From Aplidium turbinatum (lineage: Eukaryota > Chordata > Ascidiacea > Aplousobranchia > Polyclinidae): DNA of 64,000 nucleotides. The DNA lies in the NCBI GenBank assembly GCA_918807975.1, contig OU964918.1:46422477-46486476 (forward strand), read 5' to 3'. The position numbers and the translations under genes were made by a program. Shown piece by piece: positions 11,207 through 23,648 of this stretch. Below the pieces are notes generated by a model. It had not been told where the DNA came from. It saw only the letters and a list, made by a program, of their open reading frames with translations, and did not search any database. Positions within the stretch are counted from its first letter, which is position 1, and the number at the start of each line of letters is the position of its first letter.

Positions 11207-12476
11207 TCTTCCTAGATGGGATTCTACAGCTATTGGCACTAAATACGACTGAAACAATGCTTTTCGTGAACAAAGAACTTCAGTAGAATATATCAATGCG
11301 GATTATATTGCGCTATGGTAACAAACAGTTCCACTTGAGTCTGTCATAATAATTCCATTGTCATGCAGCCACAAAATCTGCACAGTAAAAATTTGAACGT
11401 AAAGTGGAAGAACAATGTTTTTGACGACACAAACCTATAAAATTAGAATAAGGAAATACTATTCAAGAACCAACATTGATGCTTGTTCTTCCAAGACAAT
11501 AACACTAAAACATTTCCAGTCATTTTAAATCTAACCTCAAAAAAACGTTTAGCTGCAATTTCCCACACGACCATGATCACTTGGCCAAATGGTGGTGACA
11601 AAAATCACTTTGCAAGGTACTGTAGTTTGTAGAATATCAAAAAGATAAATACCGGTCATAACCCAACGCTCTGACTGTGCATAGCAATGTGGAAACTTTT
11701 CAGCATTTAGCGGAAACTAGCAGTTTCGTTTGGCGCTTTCACACTTGAAGCTCGTTGTCTTTTAACCAGTTTTTAAATATATTTCCGCATTGTTAAACTG
11801 TATTAAAACCACCTGGTAGTGCAGTCCATGGACAGTCTAAAATCAAATGATCAACAGTTTGCCTGCCTTTTTGGAAACTTTGCCAGTGGCAACCAACAAC
11901 CAACAATAATTTTCGAAATTTTTCGGTCGTTTGTCACGTTAAAATGCGAAAATATTACACAGTTTAAACACAAGCAAACATTGGCTTACCGCTATGAACA
12001 AATAGCTTCAAATGAATAATTTACCATTGCAAATGATGTGTAAGCTAGGTTAATGTTAAAAAAAGTGCAGAAAATATTTATGGATAACCTTTTCCCTGTT
12101 TACACTTAGTACAAAATACATCACATTATGGTGAGATCCCGGAAATGCCAATTCCAGAAAGGCCTTGTTACTTAGTGCTAGAAAACCACATTTATCGGCT
12201 TGGTAATTTTGCACTGTGCACACAAAAAGTTGGTGATGGGATGGTACAGCGGTGAATCTGGTTCGACTCCCGACTTAAGGTGGTTGTTGAAATACACTGC
12301 TCACTTCCACCCAGAGTGTAACAAATTGTGTTGGCGTGGTGATTTCCATTCAAGTACGGAAATCACACTACCTTCACATTTAAACTACAAAAGACTAGGC
12401 TACAGAGTACGACAATTCCCAGGTAGTGTAGATGTGTCGCTTCATCGTTTACAAAATGTAGCAGCAGCTACGCATT
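11207..12476. other. Spacer and 3' flank of GK5
   Basis: No gene is recognised. A tRNA-relic-like B box GGTTCGACTCCCGAC occurs near 12259. The stretch next to 12476 should hold the GK5 3' UTR, but no canonical AATAAA was found on the minus strand close to the stop. Confidence 0.3.
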
Positions 12477-15400
12477 TCAGACTTTTTCATACCAATACAG
12501 AGAACGCTCAGTTGCTTTTCGCCAAAGTTGCAACATAGGTTTGTACTTTGATGCTTCAGCTTTATTCGCGGTGAACGTGCGCGTCGACAGAACAATTTCA
12601 TTCAGCTCATCTTCATTTTTCCAATACCCAACTGCCAAACCGGCCAGGAATGCAGCTCCAAGAGCGGACATATCCGAGTGAACAGTAGCAGTGATGTCGC
12701 GTCCAATCAGGTCAGCTGACAACTGGACCACTAAGCTGTTGTTGGAAACTCCGCCATCGCAGACAAAACGTCGAATTGGCAAGTTGGTTTCTGCTTCCAG
12801 AGACTCAAATAATTGTTTGTTGCGAAATGCCAAAGATTCCAAAACTGCCCGGACAATGTGACATGGCCGAGTAATCTGTGTTATTCCCATAATGCTACCA
12901 CACGCTTGAGAATCGTTCACGGGAGCTTGGATGCCGTTAAAACTGGGAACAAAGTAAGCTCCTTCAGAACACTTGGCCTGCTTTGCGATGGCTTCACTTT
13001 CTTTCGGTTCTGTAATAAACTTCATGTTTTTCAACCAATCTACCGCATTACCAGCAGTACTAGAGCACCCTTCTGCTAAATGAACAACCTGGTAGCCAAT
13101 CTTCCAACCAATCAGAGGGTAAAATCCGGCAACTGACGCGTGAGCATTAGTTCCAACATTGAGGTCTAAGAAAGCCCCGGTACCAATCGTCAATTTTAAA
13201 TCACCAGGTGAAAAACAACGCTGTCCATACATGGCGGCTTGCTGGTCGCCAACCAAAGCACAAATGGGAATGGGTGCCCCGAAAAACTTGGTATCGCACT
13301 TTCCAAAATGAGCACTAGTATCCATGACAGGAGGAAAAATTTGAATTGGTATTCCAAGAACACCACATGCGAAATTGCTCCAACCAAACGTATAAGGATC
13401 ATACAAACCCGTCGAGCTGGCACACGAATATTCCGATACAAATTGTTTTCCGTTAGTCAGTTTCCATACTAGCCAAGTATCAATGGTGCCAAAACAAACT
13501 TTTCCTTGTTCGCATAAAGACTTTAATGCCGGAAACTTTTGAAAAATCCAAAGCAATCTCATAGATACCTGAAGAAACAAATTATGAACAAAAAACGTAT
13601 AACAGAATAAAAAAATTCTTTATTCATATTGAAAAAATGCTGGAATTGGCTGCATTGAAACACTGCTTTACATAAAAATTATTGAACAATGTACATAACA
13701 ATGTTCAATAGAGTATACAGTACTAGGTCTAACAACAGCCTTAGATTCAATAAAAATAATATATATATATAAAAACAATAAAAACTATTAATACTACAAA
13801 AAGTGCTCAATGCTAAGCAAAAAAGCAAAGCATATAAATCATACATTGTCAATGTCAAATGCATGAAGCAAAGTATGGTGATGAACTTTTAATTAATGAG
13901 CAATTTATAAGAGCTGTGAATTTTACTTTGGCATTTTTCGGAAAGGTGTAATTCCTTCGATGAAATTTGCAAGGATAATAAACACGAGTATAAAATATCA
14001 ATATGATATAAATTAAATACATTTGTACCCACACATCTGCCGCAACAGTATATTGAATAAATTGAGTTGCATAAGATGTGAAACCTAAAAATTAGAGCGT
14101 TGGGACTTTGCAGTGGCTAGAGCAACTGGAGAGTGTTACTTCAGTTGCTCCTCTACTAGAATTAAATAAATGTCAAAATATTGAAAATGCTTACATGTTG
14201 AGGTCTAAAACGCAATACAGCTGCTGCTAAAAAACGATTTCTTTGAGTGAAAATATGAAGCGCTTTTGAAACTGTTTGAATAGTTTTCATCCAGTAGGAA
14301 GCATTCCATTCAGCAGATATGCTTTCAGAACGTGTATCCTGTAAAGCAACCAATTGTTCAAATACAAACCTATTGTAATGCTATCAAAAAAAAAAAAAGT
14401 AATATAAGTTACACAGTAAATAGCATATACACTTTAAAGCATGTTAAATTTTGCACCTGCCAAACTATAAAATTGTGGAATGGTTTTCCAGTATCTTTAT
14501 CCCAAAGCAAAAAAGTGCCACGCTGGGTTGAAATACCAATAGATGCAATTGCAGTTGGTTTGATTGAAGCATCTCGTATGGCCTCCTGTTAATCACACAA
14601 TCAGTTTTTTATGAAGTGATTTGCTAAATTATTCAATCAGAAGAATGATGATGAAGGTTGAAGCAAACATTGCAAAACTGTCTCCTGCTCTATCGGCAAC
14701 ACAAGGAATAAGATTATCTGCAATCTGGGTTTTTTTTTTCGGTCATTGACCGATTTTTTAGCAAAATGTCCGAAAAAAATATATAATAGTCAATTCAGTC
14801 AAAATGTCCAAAAAAATATATAGTCAATTGACTATATATGACCAAAAATGATTAAAAATGACCGAAATAAATAAAATTGACCGAATTTTTTCAAGTCATT
14901 TCGGACAAATGACCAAAAAGTCTCAGCGAAAAAAAAAACCCAGTGACTGCAATTGTCTCTTTTTCATTTTTTTCCAGATAAGTTGGTCTGTTGATTTGTT
15001 CAAAATTAATCATCAATCAAGAAATTTAAACTGCACAGCCAAACACCATACAAAGCAGACACTGGAAGAGTTAGCTTAAAACCCTAATTTAACAACAACC
15101 CCACCTTTACAACTTTCAACACCTGTATCCACAAACTGTCTGGATTAATTTCAACACCATGTTGATCAGGATACAATAACTGTGTAGGAGAGCGAGATCT
15201 GTCAAAGTTTTGTGGCCAGTTAAAACAAGTAAAAACATCACCATTAAGCTGCTATAAATACAATCCTTTAGAAAAATAAATAAAAAAGATTACAAAATCT
15301 TTTGAAATATATTTGAATATGTGGCGCACAAAAATGGGAAAGCTAGGCAATCAATTGAGACGACAAGTTGTGTAAAATAGTCAACGAGTAGCTTAAATTG

Positions 15401-15991
15401 TTACTCTACCAGCTAGATAAAGCAGGTCAGACACCTGTGAAGAATTTAATGTTATACGAATAAGAATGACAATTTTATCTGTGGGCAGCAGCCAAACTCG
15501 TAGTGTAAATTGCAAGCAAGGGTACAAAACCTGTGCTACATTTTATATATTAGTCTGCAAACATTGGACAGACATCGGACAACAGTTAGCTTTAAACCAA
15601 ATTCAACTCCAGAGAGCAGACATAGCCTAAATAGTATTCCATTTGCTATCTTTGTCAATGGAAATAAAATCTTAATGACTATATAGGGCTAGGCCTAATG
15701 TAGAGAAGAACAACTGGATAGGTACCAGTGTATAACATTCATATTATGTATCATAGTTTCTAATTTTGCCATGATTAGCCAAATTATTAAATCTTTGAAA
15801 AACAAAATGCAAAATCATTGTGAAGTAACAATTCACAAAGCTTTTAGTACCGGTACAGAGATTTTTATGCCTTTCATTTTCAATATATATTATACATGCA
15901 TCATGTACACAAAGTTGCTAGAATCTTGAAATGCAACAAAATTTTTCACTAAAAATAATGATTTTGTTAAGAAACTAATACAGGATACACA

Positions 15992-16029
<38 letters not shown>

Positions 16030-17927
16030 TTGCACAACCTTACTTACCATCCCTTACTTAAAGAGTTATAAAATTTGAATTGGTGCTACTGCTAGAGTGG
16101 CCTATGATAGAAGTCATATGAAAAAAAACATTTAGCAACATACACTCCAACAGTCATACAATAAGATCAGTACAGGCATGGATAGGTATCAACACGCAGA
16201 ACAAAAGTAGCCTAAACGTAGAAAATCAATAGAACCGCAAAACTTACAGGTAGGGGTGTTCAATTTCGATTATTTGAATATTCGAAATTCGAAATTCAAT
16301 TTATTTTCGATTTCCGAATTTTGATTTCGAATATCACAACTATTCACCAAACTGCAAAATGTGATTTTATTGAAAGAAACGACATGAAAATTCGCTAGAA
16401 AACGCTAAAAAAAGCCATGAAAATTTGCAAAAAAAGAACACAAAATAACGTCTACAGCTCCAGGCCCATGTTGGTGTTTATGAACACAAGCTGATCGACA
16501 TGGTCACCCGTCAGTCGGGATCTCAACTTCGTGACGATCAGGCCAGCTTTTGAAAACGATCGCTCCGCTGGAGCCGAGGTTGCTGGGATCCCAAACACTT
16601 CAAGTTCATTTTCACAGCAAGCGATTCACTGCCGCGACATTTCACTGCAGAATGCAGAGGTTTCGACTCGAAAGCGACATCGAGTATGTTTGCAAGCGCA
16701 TAAAGCTAAACGCACGCTCCGTCTACGTAAGCAAATTATGTTGTTTTGGGGTGCATTCGACATCTGATGACATTGAATCGACGCAAAATGGTAGATTTTT
16801 GCTATGTCCCAGGAAGCAAAATTAGTCATTTTTACATTGATTCAACGTCTGCAGACATTAAATCAATGTAAAAATAACAGATTTTGTTGTCTGGTGTTGA
16901 ATTGTAGCATCGCAACTCGTTCTAGTGATTATTTATAGCGAAGCTGTTGCGGTTTGCATTCAAAAAATGTTTTCCTGCTGCCGATCGCTAGTTCATCTAT
17001 TGTTTTATGTATCAATACAGCATAAAAAGTTGCCCACACACAGAAATATGCGCAGGCCCGTAGCCAGCCGGGGTAGCCAGACCGCAGAGCAGGGGGGCAA
17101 CTTTTTTTCAGGGGGCCTCGCCCCCCCTGAAAAAAATTTCTCCTCCCTTGGCATAATCTCAATATTCTCGAGCAAAAGCTACAATTATAATGATTTTGCA
17201 TATTTAAATTTGTTCGGCCCCCCACTAAAAAAGTTGTCCCCCCTGCTCTGCGGTCTGGCTACCCCTTGCTCTGCGGTCTGGCTACGGCTCTGCCCCCACG
17301 GCTTAGGCGCCTATGGATTCGGTAAAAAATGGATAAAACTGCGACAAAGCTCAGCCTACACTTTCTGCTATTGCACAACCTAGCTATCTTTATTCTTGAG
17401 AAATTTGGCAATAAAAATGCCAACCTGGCATCCCTGGTGCAGGACTGGCCGTTGGACCCGCGAGAGCGTGTGATAGTCACGTGATCGACGATGCGCATGC
17501 GTCGAAGTCTTTTTTCGCTTGCAAAATGAGACAAGACAGATTTCGCGCCACTCGCGTTACTTTCAACCGCGTTCAGCCGAAAGGGCGGCTATAATTTCGA
17601 ATATGTCCGACACGAATAACGAATTTCGAATATCACCATAATCGAAATCGAATCGAAAATCGAAATTGAACACCCCTACTTACAGGTTACAGTCTATGGC
17701 GTGTCCTTATTGTGTTTTTCCATTTAAAATTAATAACATAAGAGGAGCGTGGAATGTAAAACTACAATCAAGCATAATGAGCTTCAATTAAACTTTAATG
17801 AATTAACCTAGACTACATACTTTCCGATGATATTAGCTGATTTTCCATATACGAAACTCCTGGCCACAGTTGTTCCTACATCCAGTGAAAGGATATACTT
17901 TTCCAGTGATTCAGCATCTGAAGACAT
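12477..17927 (-). CDS. GK5: Glycerol kinase 5 (FGGY carbohydrate kinase), complete five-exon gene
   Basis: The protein is an ATP-dependent cytosolic kinase of the FGGY family, whose classical reaction is glycerol to glycerol-3-phosphate; GK5 itself is linked in vertebrates to lipid regulation. Coding exons on the minus strand are 17927-17821, 15198-15105, 14585-14457, 14338-14195 and 13568-12477. All use GT/AG, and the phases agree (2, 0, 0, 0). The product is about 521 residues, close to vertebrate GK5. Visible motifs: the first phosphate loop LSLDVGTTVARSF near residue 15, GISTQRGTFLLWD in exon 3, GTIDTW near 185, GDQQAAMYGQ near 265, the second loop GTGAFLDLN near 287 and DGGVSNNS in the C-terminal lobe. 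The ATG at 17927 sits 12 codons before the phosphate loop, as in orthologues. Nothing is truncated. Intron 1 carries a hAT element (16251-17678) and intron 2 a palindromic MITE (14727-14943). Confidence 0.93.
14727..14943. mobile_element. Palindromic MITE in GK5 intron 2
   Basis: It starts CTGGGTTTTTTTTTCGG and ends with the inverse, CGAAAAAAAAAACCCAG. The whole 217 bp can fold back: CGGTCATTGACCG-like and TAGTCAATTGACTA units mark the middle. It is non-coding. No exact duplication was recognised. Confidence 0.6.
15199..16250. other. GK5 intron 1, part next to exon 2
   Basis: Unassigned AT-rich intron sequence. A (TA)n microsatellite lies at about 15995-16022. Confidence 0.5.
15995..16022. 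repeat. (TA)n microsatellite
   Basis: A continuous TA dinucleotide run inside GK5 intron 1. Confidence 0.9.
16452..16603 (-). pseudogene. hAT transposase C-terminal (hATC) fragment
   Basis: In-frame codons give the signature APAERSFSKAGLIVTKLRSR and then LVFINTNMG before TAG at 16454-16452. This is the conserved dimerisation end of ZBED-like hAT transposases. Upstream coding sequence is missing, so this is a relic. Confidence 0.8.
17074..17285. repeat. Nested inverted-repeat element, GTAGCCAGACCGCAGAG ends
   Basis: GTAGCCAGACCGCAGAGCAG at the left is repeated inverted near 17245-17270 and again partly at 17268-17285. A G/C-rich loop lies between. It is inside the hAT element 16251-17678. 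Confidence 0.5.
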
Positions 17928-18711
17928 CTTTAGATCTGAGGAAATGAAGCAGCTAACTGTTATTCACAATAAAGTAAGAGATGGTTCCAGGGTGATATTT
18001 CAAATTTTACTGACAGTCTCCTTTTTACTGTATGTGTTAATCCTTAAGGTGTTAATATGCAATTTAATACGTAAATAGCCCATTTCAGTAACCTTTTGCC
18101 CAAAATCAACATATGAGGTAGGTACGTAAGTTACCATTGTGATAAAAATTTTCTATATATATATAGAATCTGTTCCTGCAGTCATTTTTAAACATTGACC
18201 TCAATTTTAAGAAACGTCCTATTACCCCAGTGAAACAGGTTGCAAAAACGTTTTGCATTATTTGTGTCTCACAGCATTCAGGTGTTGTATCATGCATATC
18301 TTGCAACGTTATGGTCTTGCGTGATTCAACTTCAAAACATTCAGATGGCAGCATTAGATCATGTACTGGCTATTCTCATAACAAAATCAATTTAAAAATA
18401 TTAAAACAAACAATTAGACTGCTGTGCAAATTCCAGCATTCGGTGAATGCAAATTAGCAGCAATCTACTTCTGAAGGAAGATTAGAGCATGACTTAAAAT
18501 TGTCAAATTACATCCCTTTACCTCCACTTACAATCTTTGTAGCCTATTTAATATGTGAAGTTAAGCAGCTGGTTTGTTTCTATTTCTTACGTTTGTCTAA
18601 TTGTGATGTGGACCATTGTTAGTCTGATACAAAATGCCAATTAAACTCCATTAAGGTAATTTTTTTTAACAACATTACAAATTACTACAGATCACACTTT
18701 AGTCGCAAAAC
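17928..18711. other. Upstream flank of GK5
   Basis: This is the expected promoter side of GK5 (minus strand). I see no TATA box or CpG-rich block that I can assign, and no other gene. Confidence 0.3.
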
Positions 18712-19100
18712 CAGGGCTGGGGAGCCACTGCAAAATTGCATAGGCTCCGGCTCCAGCTCCGGAGCTATCAAGCATTCATCCACTAGCTCCAGCGCTATAA
18801 ACTTTTAAACAGCGGCTCAGGCACCATACTTTATCCGACTTATTCTTTTAAGCGGTATGCGCTTAACCGATGTTTTTACTTAACATCAGCTTGGATTGGA
18901 TTTGGTTTGGGATTTCAGGTTTTGATTCAAATAAACGATCGATACGTTTAAGCAGTATACTATTAACCGATTTCGTCTGTATTCAATACTGGAGCTGATA
19001 AATATTTTGTAGCTCCAGCTCCGGCTCCACAAGAAATGTTTAAAAAGGCTTCAGCTCCGGCGAAAATGCTTGGCTCCAACGCTCCGGCTCCCCAGCCCTG
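18712..19100. mobile_element. 389-bp hAT MITE with exact duplication
   Basis: The ends are CAGGGCTGGGGAGCC and GGCTCCCCAGCCCTG, and the 8-bp repeat CGCAAAAC lies on both sides (18704-18711 and 19101-19108). The interior has repeated GGCTCCGGCTCCAGCTCC-type blocks near both ends in inverse orientation. It is non-coding. Confidence 0.88.
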
Positions 19101-20314
19101 CGCAAAACACTACAAAGAAAACGGAAAAATGACCCTAAAACACAACACATTATAGCTGAAGCCTGAATGTTAGTACCAGAAGAAATACAAGTTTATGTGG
19201 CCTTCTGCTGACTTGGCTGGCGATCTAGCAGCACAAACTTTAACAAGTGACAACTGATTGCAGAACCCAGCTCAGCACTTGAGCAAAGATGAAACTTGAA
19301 AGCAGTGATTCCCCAACTGTGTACTGCGGAACACTAGTGTACCGCCACAGATTCTCGAGTGTGCCGCAAATCTTTTTGGAATTATGGAAAAGAACTGTAT
19401 AAATATTTAAAATAAGGCATGCAGACATACATATGCGACTTAACCCTATCTTAGTACGAGCTGTTTTCGTACGCGGAAAGTACGTCACTGGCTATCTTAG
19501 CCCGGTGCTAATTGATCGCTAATTACTGGAGCTATGAAAATCACAGAACCAAAATATTTTAGGGCAACACTAAAAGGCGGAAATGCGGAACGTGGAAATG
19601 CGGAACGTGGAAATAAGCTGGGCGTGAATGGTGAAATGGCGTATTGTCCGCAGAATTAATGCCAATGTAGAAAACGCGGAAATACGATCTTGGCGTCCAA
19701 ATTGTTTAACATAGCGATAACTTTATCATGAAAGAATCAAATGTTGCAACATGGAAAAACGCGGAAATGCGATTTTTAACAACAACTCACAACCGAACCT
19801 ACTTTTATGTTGAAATATCATTGAAAGATATTGTTTAGAAGCAATTGTAGGGTCATTAAATACTTTGACTGTTTTAATTCCACAGTTATTGGAGTAAATT
19901 TCGAAAATTGAAAGGAATTTAGTTAAACAGGAAAAAGGCGGTAATGCGATTTTTAACAACAACTCACCACCGAACCAGTGGCGTAGCAGCCACCTGGCGG
20001 TTCTGGCTCTGCGCCAGGGGCGGCAGACTGCAAGGGGGCGGCAAAACGAGGCTACACAGTGCACACAGCACGTGAAATGAAGTAATGCAAAAATAAATAA
20101 AAAGTAAAACAAGAAAATGATTTAAAAAGAGACAGCTAGCACACCTTAAAAAATTTAAGGATAGAACAAAATCTAAAAAGCTCGAGTTGCTTCTTGCGTG
20201 ATGTTGGATAGCTGTAGCCTACTCCGTCTGTTGTTCAATTCTTAGTAACATTTATTAGCCTACATCATAAATCTAGACGAGTTTCTCAAAGCTCAAAATG
20301 ATAAAGTCGTATTT

Positions 20315-21570
20315 GAGGCATTCCATTATAATTCAACAAATTTTAGAAAGAAATGTAACCAATAGGTTTCAAAAGGTGTTGGTTTTGATATATTTTGTTG
20401 TTTTCAAAATTTGAACTTGGGCAAAAAAAAAATTTGAAAATCGGACAAGTGGTTTTTGAGATATTGCGTTTTGAAATTTTGTTGCTGTCACTAGGTAGCG
20501 CTGTTGATGTTCTTAATGTTTTTTGATTTTAGGGTTATATTTGGGGTAGAAAGTTGGTTGAAGTATCTATTCCACCATTTTTCATAATGCAGAATGCAAA
20601 AATGGTCTCAATTTTAGTCTAAAAGCATTAGCTAAGGAGTTATGGGGAGTTTTAAAAAATTTGGGGGACCAAATGCCAACCCTCAAATTGTCATGTGGGT
20701 AACGAGATATCCCGAAAAAAAAATTCTGTTCTTGAAAGTTTCTTGCATACATATACTTCATGATAGTATAATATTTTTTTATGAGACTTTTGTCCTTTTT
20801 GCTTAATGCAACCTTATATCAAAGATCTATTAATGCAGTATTTGAATGATGCTTGCTTATGAGGTCACAATAACAAATTTACAGATTTCCCCAAAAAACT
20901 ATTTTTCATTGTGAAAATTGCCCGGGAAAACAAAATTTGACTGCAATTTTGAAACAAGGGCTGGTTTTCCTGAGCAATTTTCACAATGAAAAAAGTTTTT
21001 TGGGAAAATCTGTAATTTGTTATTGTGACATCATAAGCACGCATCATTCAAATATTGCATTAATAGATCATATAACTTCTCATGCAAGTCTTTGATAAAA
21101 GGTTGCATTGTGCAAAAAGGAGAAAAGTCTCATAAATAAACAGTATATTATCATGAAGTATACGCAAAAAACTTTAAAGAACAAAAAAAAATTTTGGGAT
21201 ATCTTGTTACCCACATGGAAATTTGGGGGTTGGCATTTGGTCCCCCAATTTTTTTTAAATGCCACACAACTCCTTAGCTAATTTTTGTAGACTAAAATTG
21301 ACATCATTTTTGAATTCTGCATCATGAAAAATGGTTAAATAGACACTTCAACCGACTTTCTACCTCAAATATAACCCTAAAATCAAAAAACATTGGGAAC
21401 ATCAACAGCGCCACAAAACTTCAGAACGCGATATCTCGAAAACCGCTTGTCCGATTTTCAAATTTTTTTTTGCCGAGATGCATTTTTCACATACTATGAC
21501 ATATGCTTTAGTCATCAAAATTGAAGACTTAGTGGTTATTTGGATTTGTTGAATTATAATGGAATGCCTC
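20315..21570. repeat. 1.26-kb imperfect palindrome (fold-back)
   Basis: GAGGCATTCCATTATAATTC at 20315 is mirrored by GAATTATAATGGAATGCCTC ending at 21570. The arms of about 620 bp continue to pair, with scattered mismatches, to a centre near 20943 (for example TTTTCATTGTGAAAATTGCC against its inverse near 20990). It is non-coding and lies inside nest layer 4. Confidence 0.8.
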
Positions 21571-22339
21571 ATTTACGTTCTACCATAAATGATGATCAGC
21601 TCTATCAATTCTTTCTATAGAAAGAGACTACGTTCAAAAACTTGATTTTGAAGACATTATCAGAGCCACTACCGTAAAACGCCCTAACTTTAGCCGTTTT
21701 TTTAACTGCTTTATCAATTATTTCAACAATAGTATTTGAATAAACATAAAATATGTGATAAAAACATGAGACTGGTTTATTCTTCACAATTTTGCTATTT
21801 TAAGACTGATCATAGTTTTCTAGGTCACTTTTTTTTTAAAAAACCTTGTGTGGCTAAAGTTAGGAACGAAATTCTAACTTTAGCCGCATAAATTAAGCTG
21901 CTTGAACTAGCCATTTATGGCTACTATCTTTAACTTTAGCCACCAGGAAAGTTTTAAAAAACATGAAACACGATTGCTACTGACACTTTAGCTGTTTTTT
22001 TTGCATATAAGCAAGGGGGGCGGGAGGGGGGGGGGTAAAAAACACTTTTTAATCAAAGTTTACAGCAGAAACACATAAAATCAATCACGGTTTGTGAATA
22101 CACTGAAAACCAACGAACAACAGACAGAAAATCAGTCAACAGTTTGTGCATGAGAATTTATGTAAAAACTACAAAAACACTTAACGTATGCAAAGGGGTA
22201 AAAAGTTGAGAAAAAAATCGATAAAAATCGCAGAAAGAAAACAGCAGAAACACAGAAAATGAATCACAGTTTGTGAATGTACTGAAAACCAACGAACAAC
22301 AGACAGAAAATCAATCAACAGTTTGTGTAAGTACTTAAG

Positions 22340-23630
22340 CAGAGGTGGGCACCCGCTACTTTTAAAGTAGCGCGCTACCCGCTGCCGCTACTTGGGCCAA
22401 AGTAGCGCGCGCTACCGCTACCCGCTACCAATTTACAAAAGTAGCGCGCTACCCGCTACCGCTACTCGGGCCAAAGTAGCGCGCGCTACCGCTACTTTTT
22501 CCGCTACTTTTGTCTAAAATGACACTAGGAAACACTCAAGTCCCTATATGGACGCAAAAATGACCTTGAAAACGAATGTTCGTTTACGCTGTCATGTTGA
22601 CATCGTTATAGAAAAACATTCTAAGGGAAATTTATTGTTACGCATCTTTCAAAAACACGAGCATTTTAAAATGAGAGTCACTAAGTCCTGCCCGCTTTCG
22701 CTTAAGCACATCTCTTCCAACAGAGAAAAGTCTCTCTATCGCAGCACTGGAAGGAATGGGGTGTTGTATTTAATGAACAGATGTTTTAACTCGGTATTCG
22801 AAAAGCTCAAGGACTTGCTCTTGTCCGAAAAAAAGGCGTCCACAATTGTTGCTTCCTTCTGCACCGACGTTTCACGGGATGGCGCAAACACTCCAAAAAA
22901 TAGCCTACATCCTCGGAGTCATGACTGGTGTTGGTGTCATTCTTCTCGGTATCAACCAGGCTTGATGTCTCCCGCAACAGTCGAATTACATCTGTCTTGA
23001 CTTTTTCTCGCAGTGCGTCAGCATCATCCGTGGAAACGTAGTGCAGAAATTGTAGCCACGACGTCTTGAAGGAGAGATGAAGACATGATGCCATAACGCA
23101 TTTCATGTTGTTGAAGCACTTTTTGAATCGTTTCTTCACCCCTTCAAGGAGTTTCACTTTCAACTCCTCACAGGTCACAAAGATCAATGATCTCGGTCAA
23201 CTTCTTCCCGCAAATTGTGATGGTTGGAAGCAAGACTCCGTAGCCTAATATGCCTTGGACTCGCCCTGTAGAATGTCTAAAGCCTGGCAGATAGGCTTCA
23301 TCACGCGGAGATATTCGCCGAAGAAGTTGACGTCAGCTAGAAAACACCGAAACTTTGCAACCAAGCCGATTAGGCTATATAGCTGCTTAACCACGCTAGT
23401 ATTGCAAAAAAAACAAGCATTTTTTTTTTTTAATTTAAATTAAAAAGTAGCGGTAGCGGGAGTGCGACTGAAAAAAAGTAGCGCCTCTCCCGCTACTTTG
23501 GAATAAAAATAGCGCCGCTACTGCAGCCGCTACTCCAACTAAAAAGTAGCGCCGCTACCGCTACTTTCACCAAAAAAGTAGCGCCGCTAGTAGCGCCGCT
23601 ACAACAGTAGCGCGCTACTGCCCACCTCTG
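22340..23630. mobile_element. Nest layer 6: hAT element with GTAGCGCGCTACC repeats
   Basis: The ends are CAGAGGTGGGCA and TGCCCACCTCTG. TACTTAAG occurs on both sides (22332-22339 and 23631-23638), an exact 8-bp duplication. About 150 bp at each end consist of repeated GTAGCGCGCTACC-type blocks. A minus-strand frame at 22807-23187 keeps a hAT transposase-like stretch (MASCLHLSFKTSWL, then KVKTDVIRLL), but no full transposase remains. Confidence 0.88.
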
Positions 23631-23648
23631 TACTTAAGGAAGACCTAA

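Larger units (their letters stand above)
16251..17678 (-). mobile_element. Degraded hAT element with exact 8-bp duplication
   Basis: The ends are TAGGGGTGTTCAATTTCGA and its inverse, TCGAAATTGAACACCCCTA. CTTACAGG occurs directly before (16243-16250) and after (17679-17686). On the minus strand, 16603-16452 keeps the end of a hAT transposase (hATC dimerisation region: TSAPAERSFSKAGLIVTKLR, then DHVDQLVFI and a stop). The rest of the transposase is lost. A second inverted element (about 17074-17285) is nested inside. It lies in GK5 intron 1, just downstream of exon 1. Confidence 0.85.

Noticed and set aside
16793-16880. Plus-strand MVDFCYVPGSK resembling the start of a THAP domain
   Set aside because: Only a short chance-like match; the following residues do not continue a THAP domain and the stretch lies inside a degraded hAT element.
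16925-17383. 152-codon plus-strand frame
   Set aside because: It runs across two inverted-repeat elements and G/C runs; no domain, and the opposite strand is equally open.
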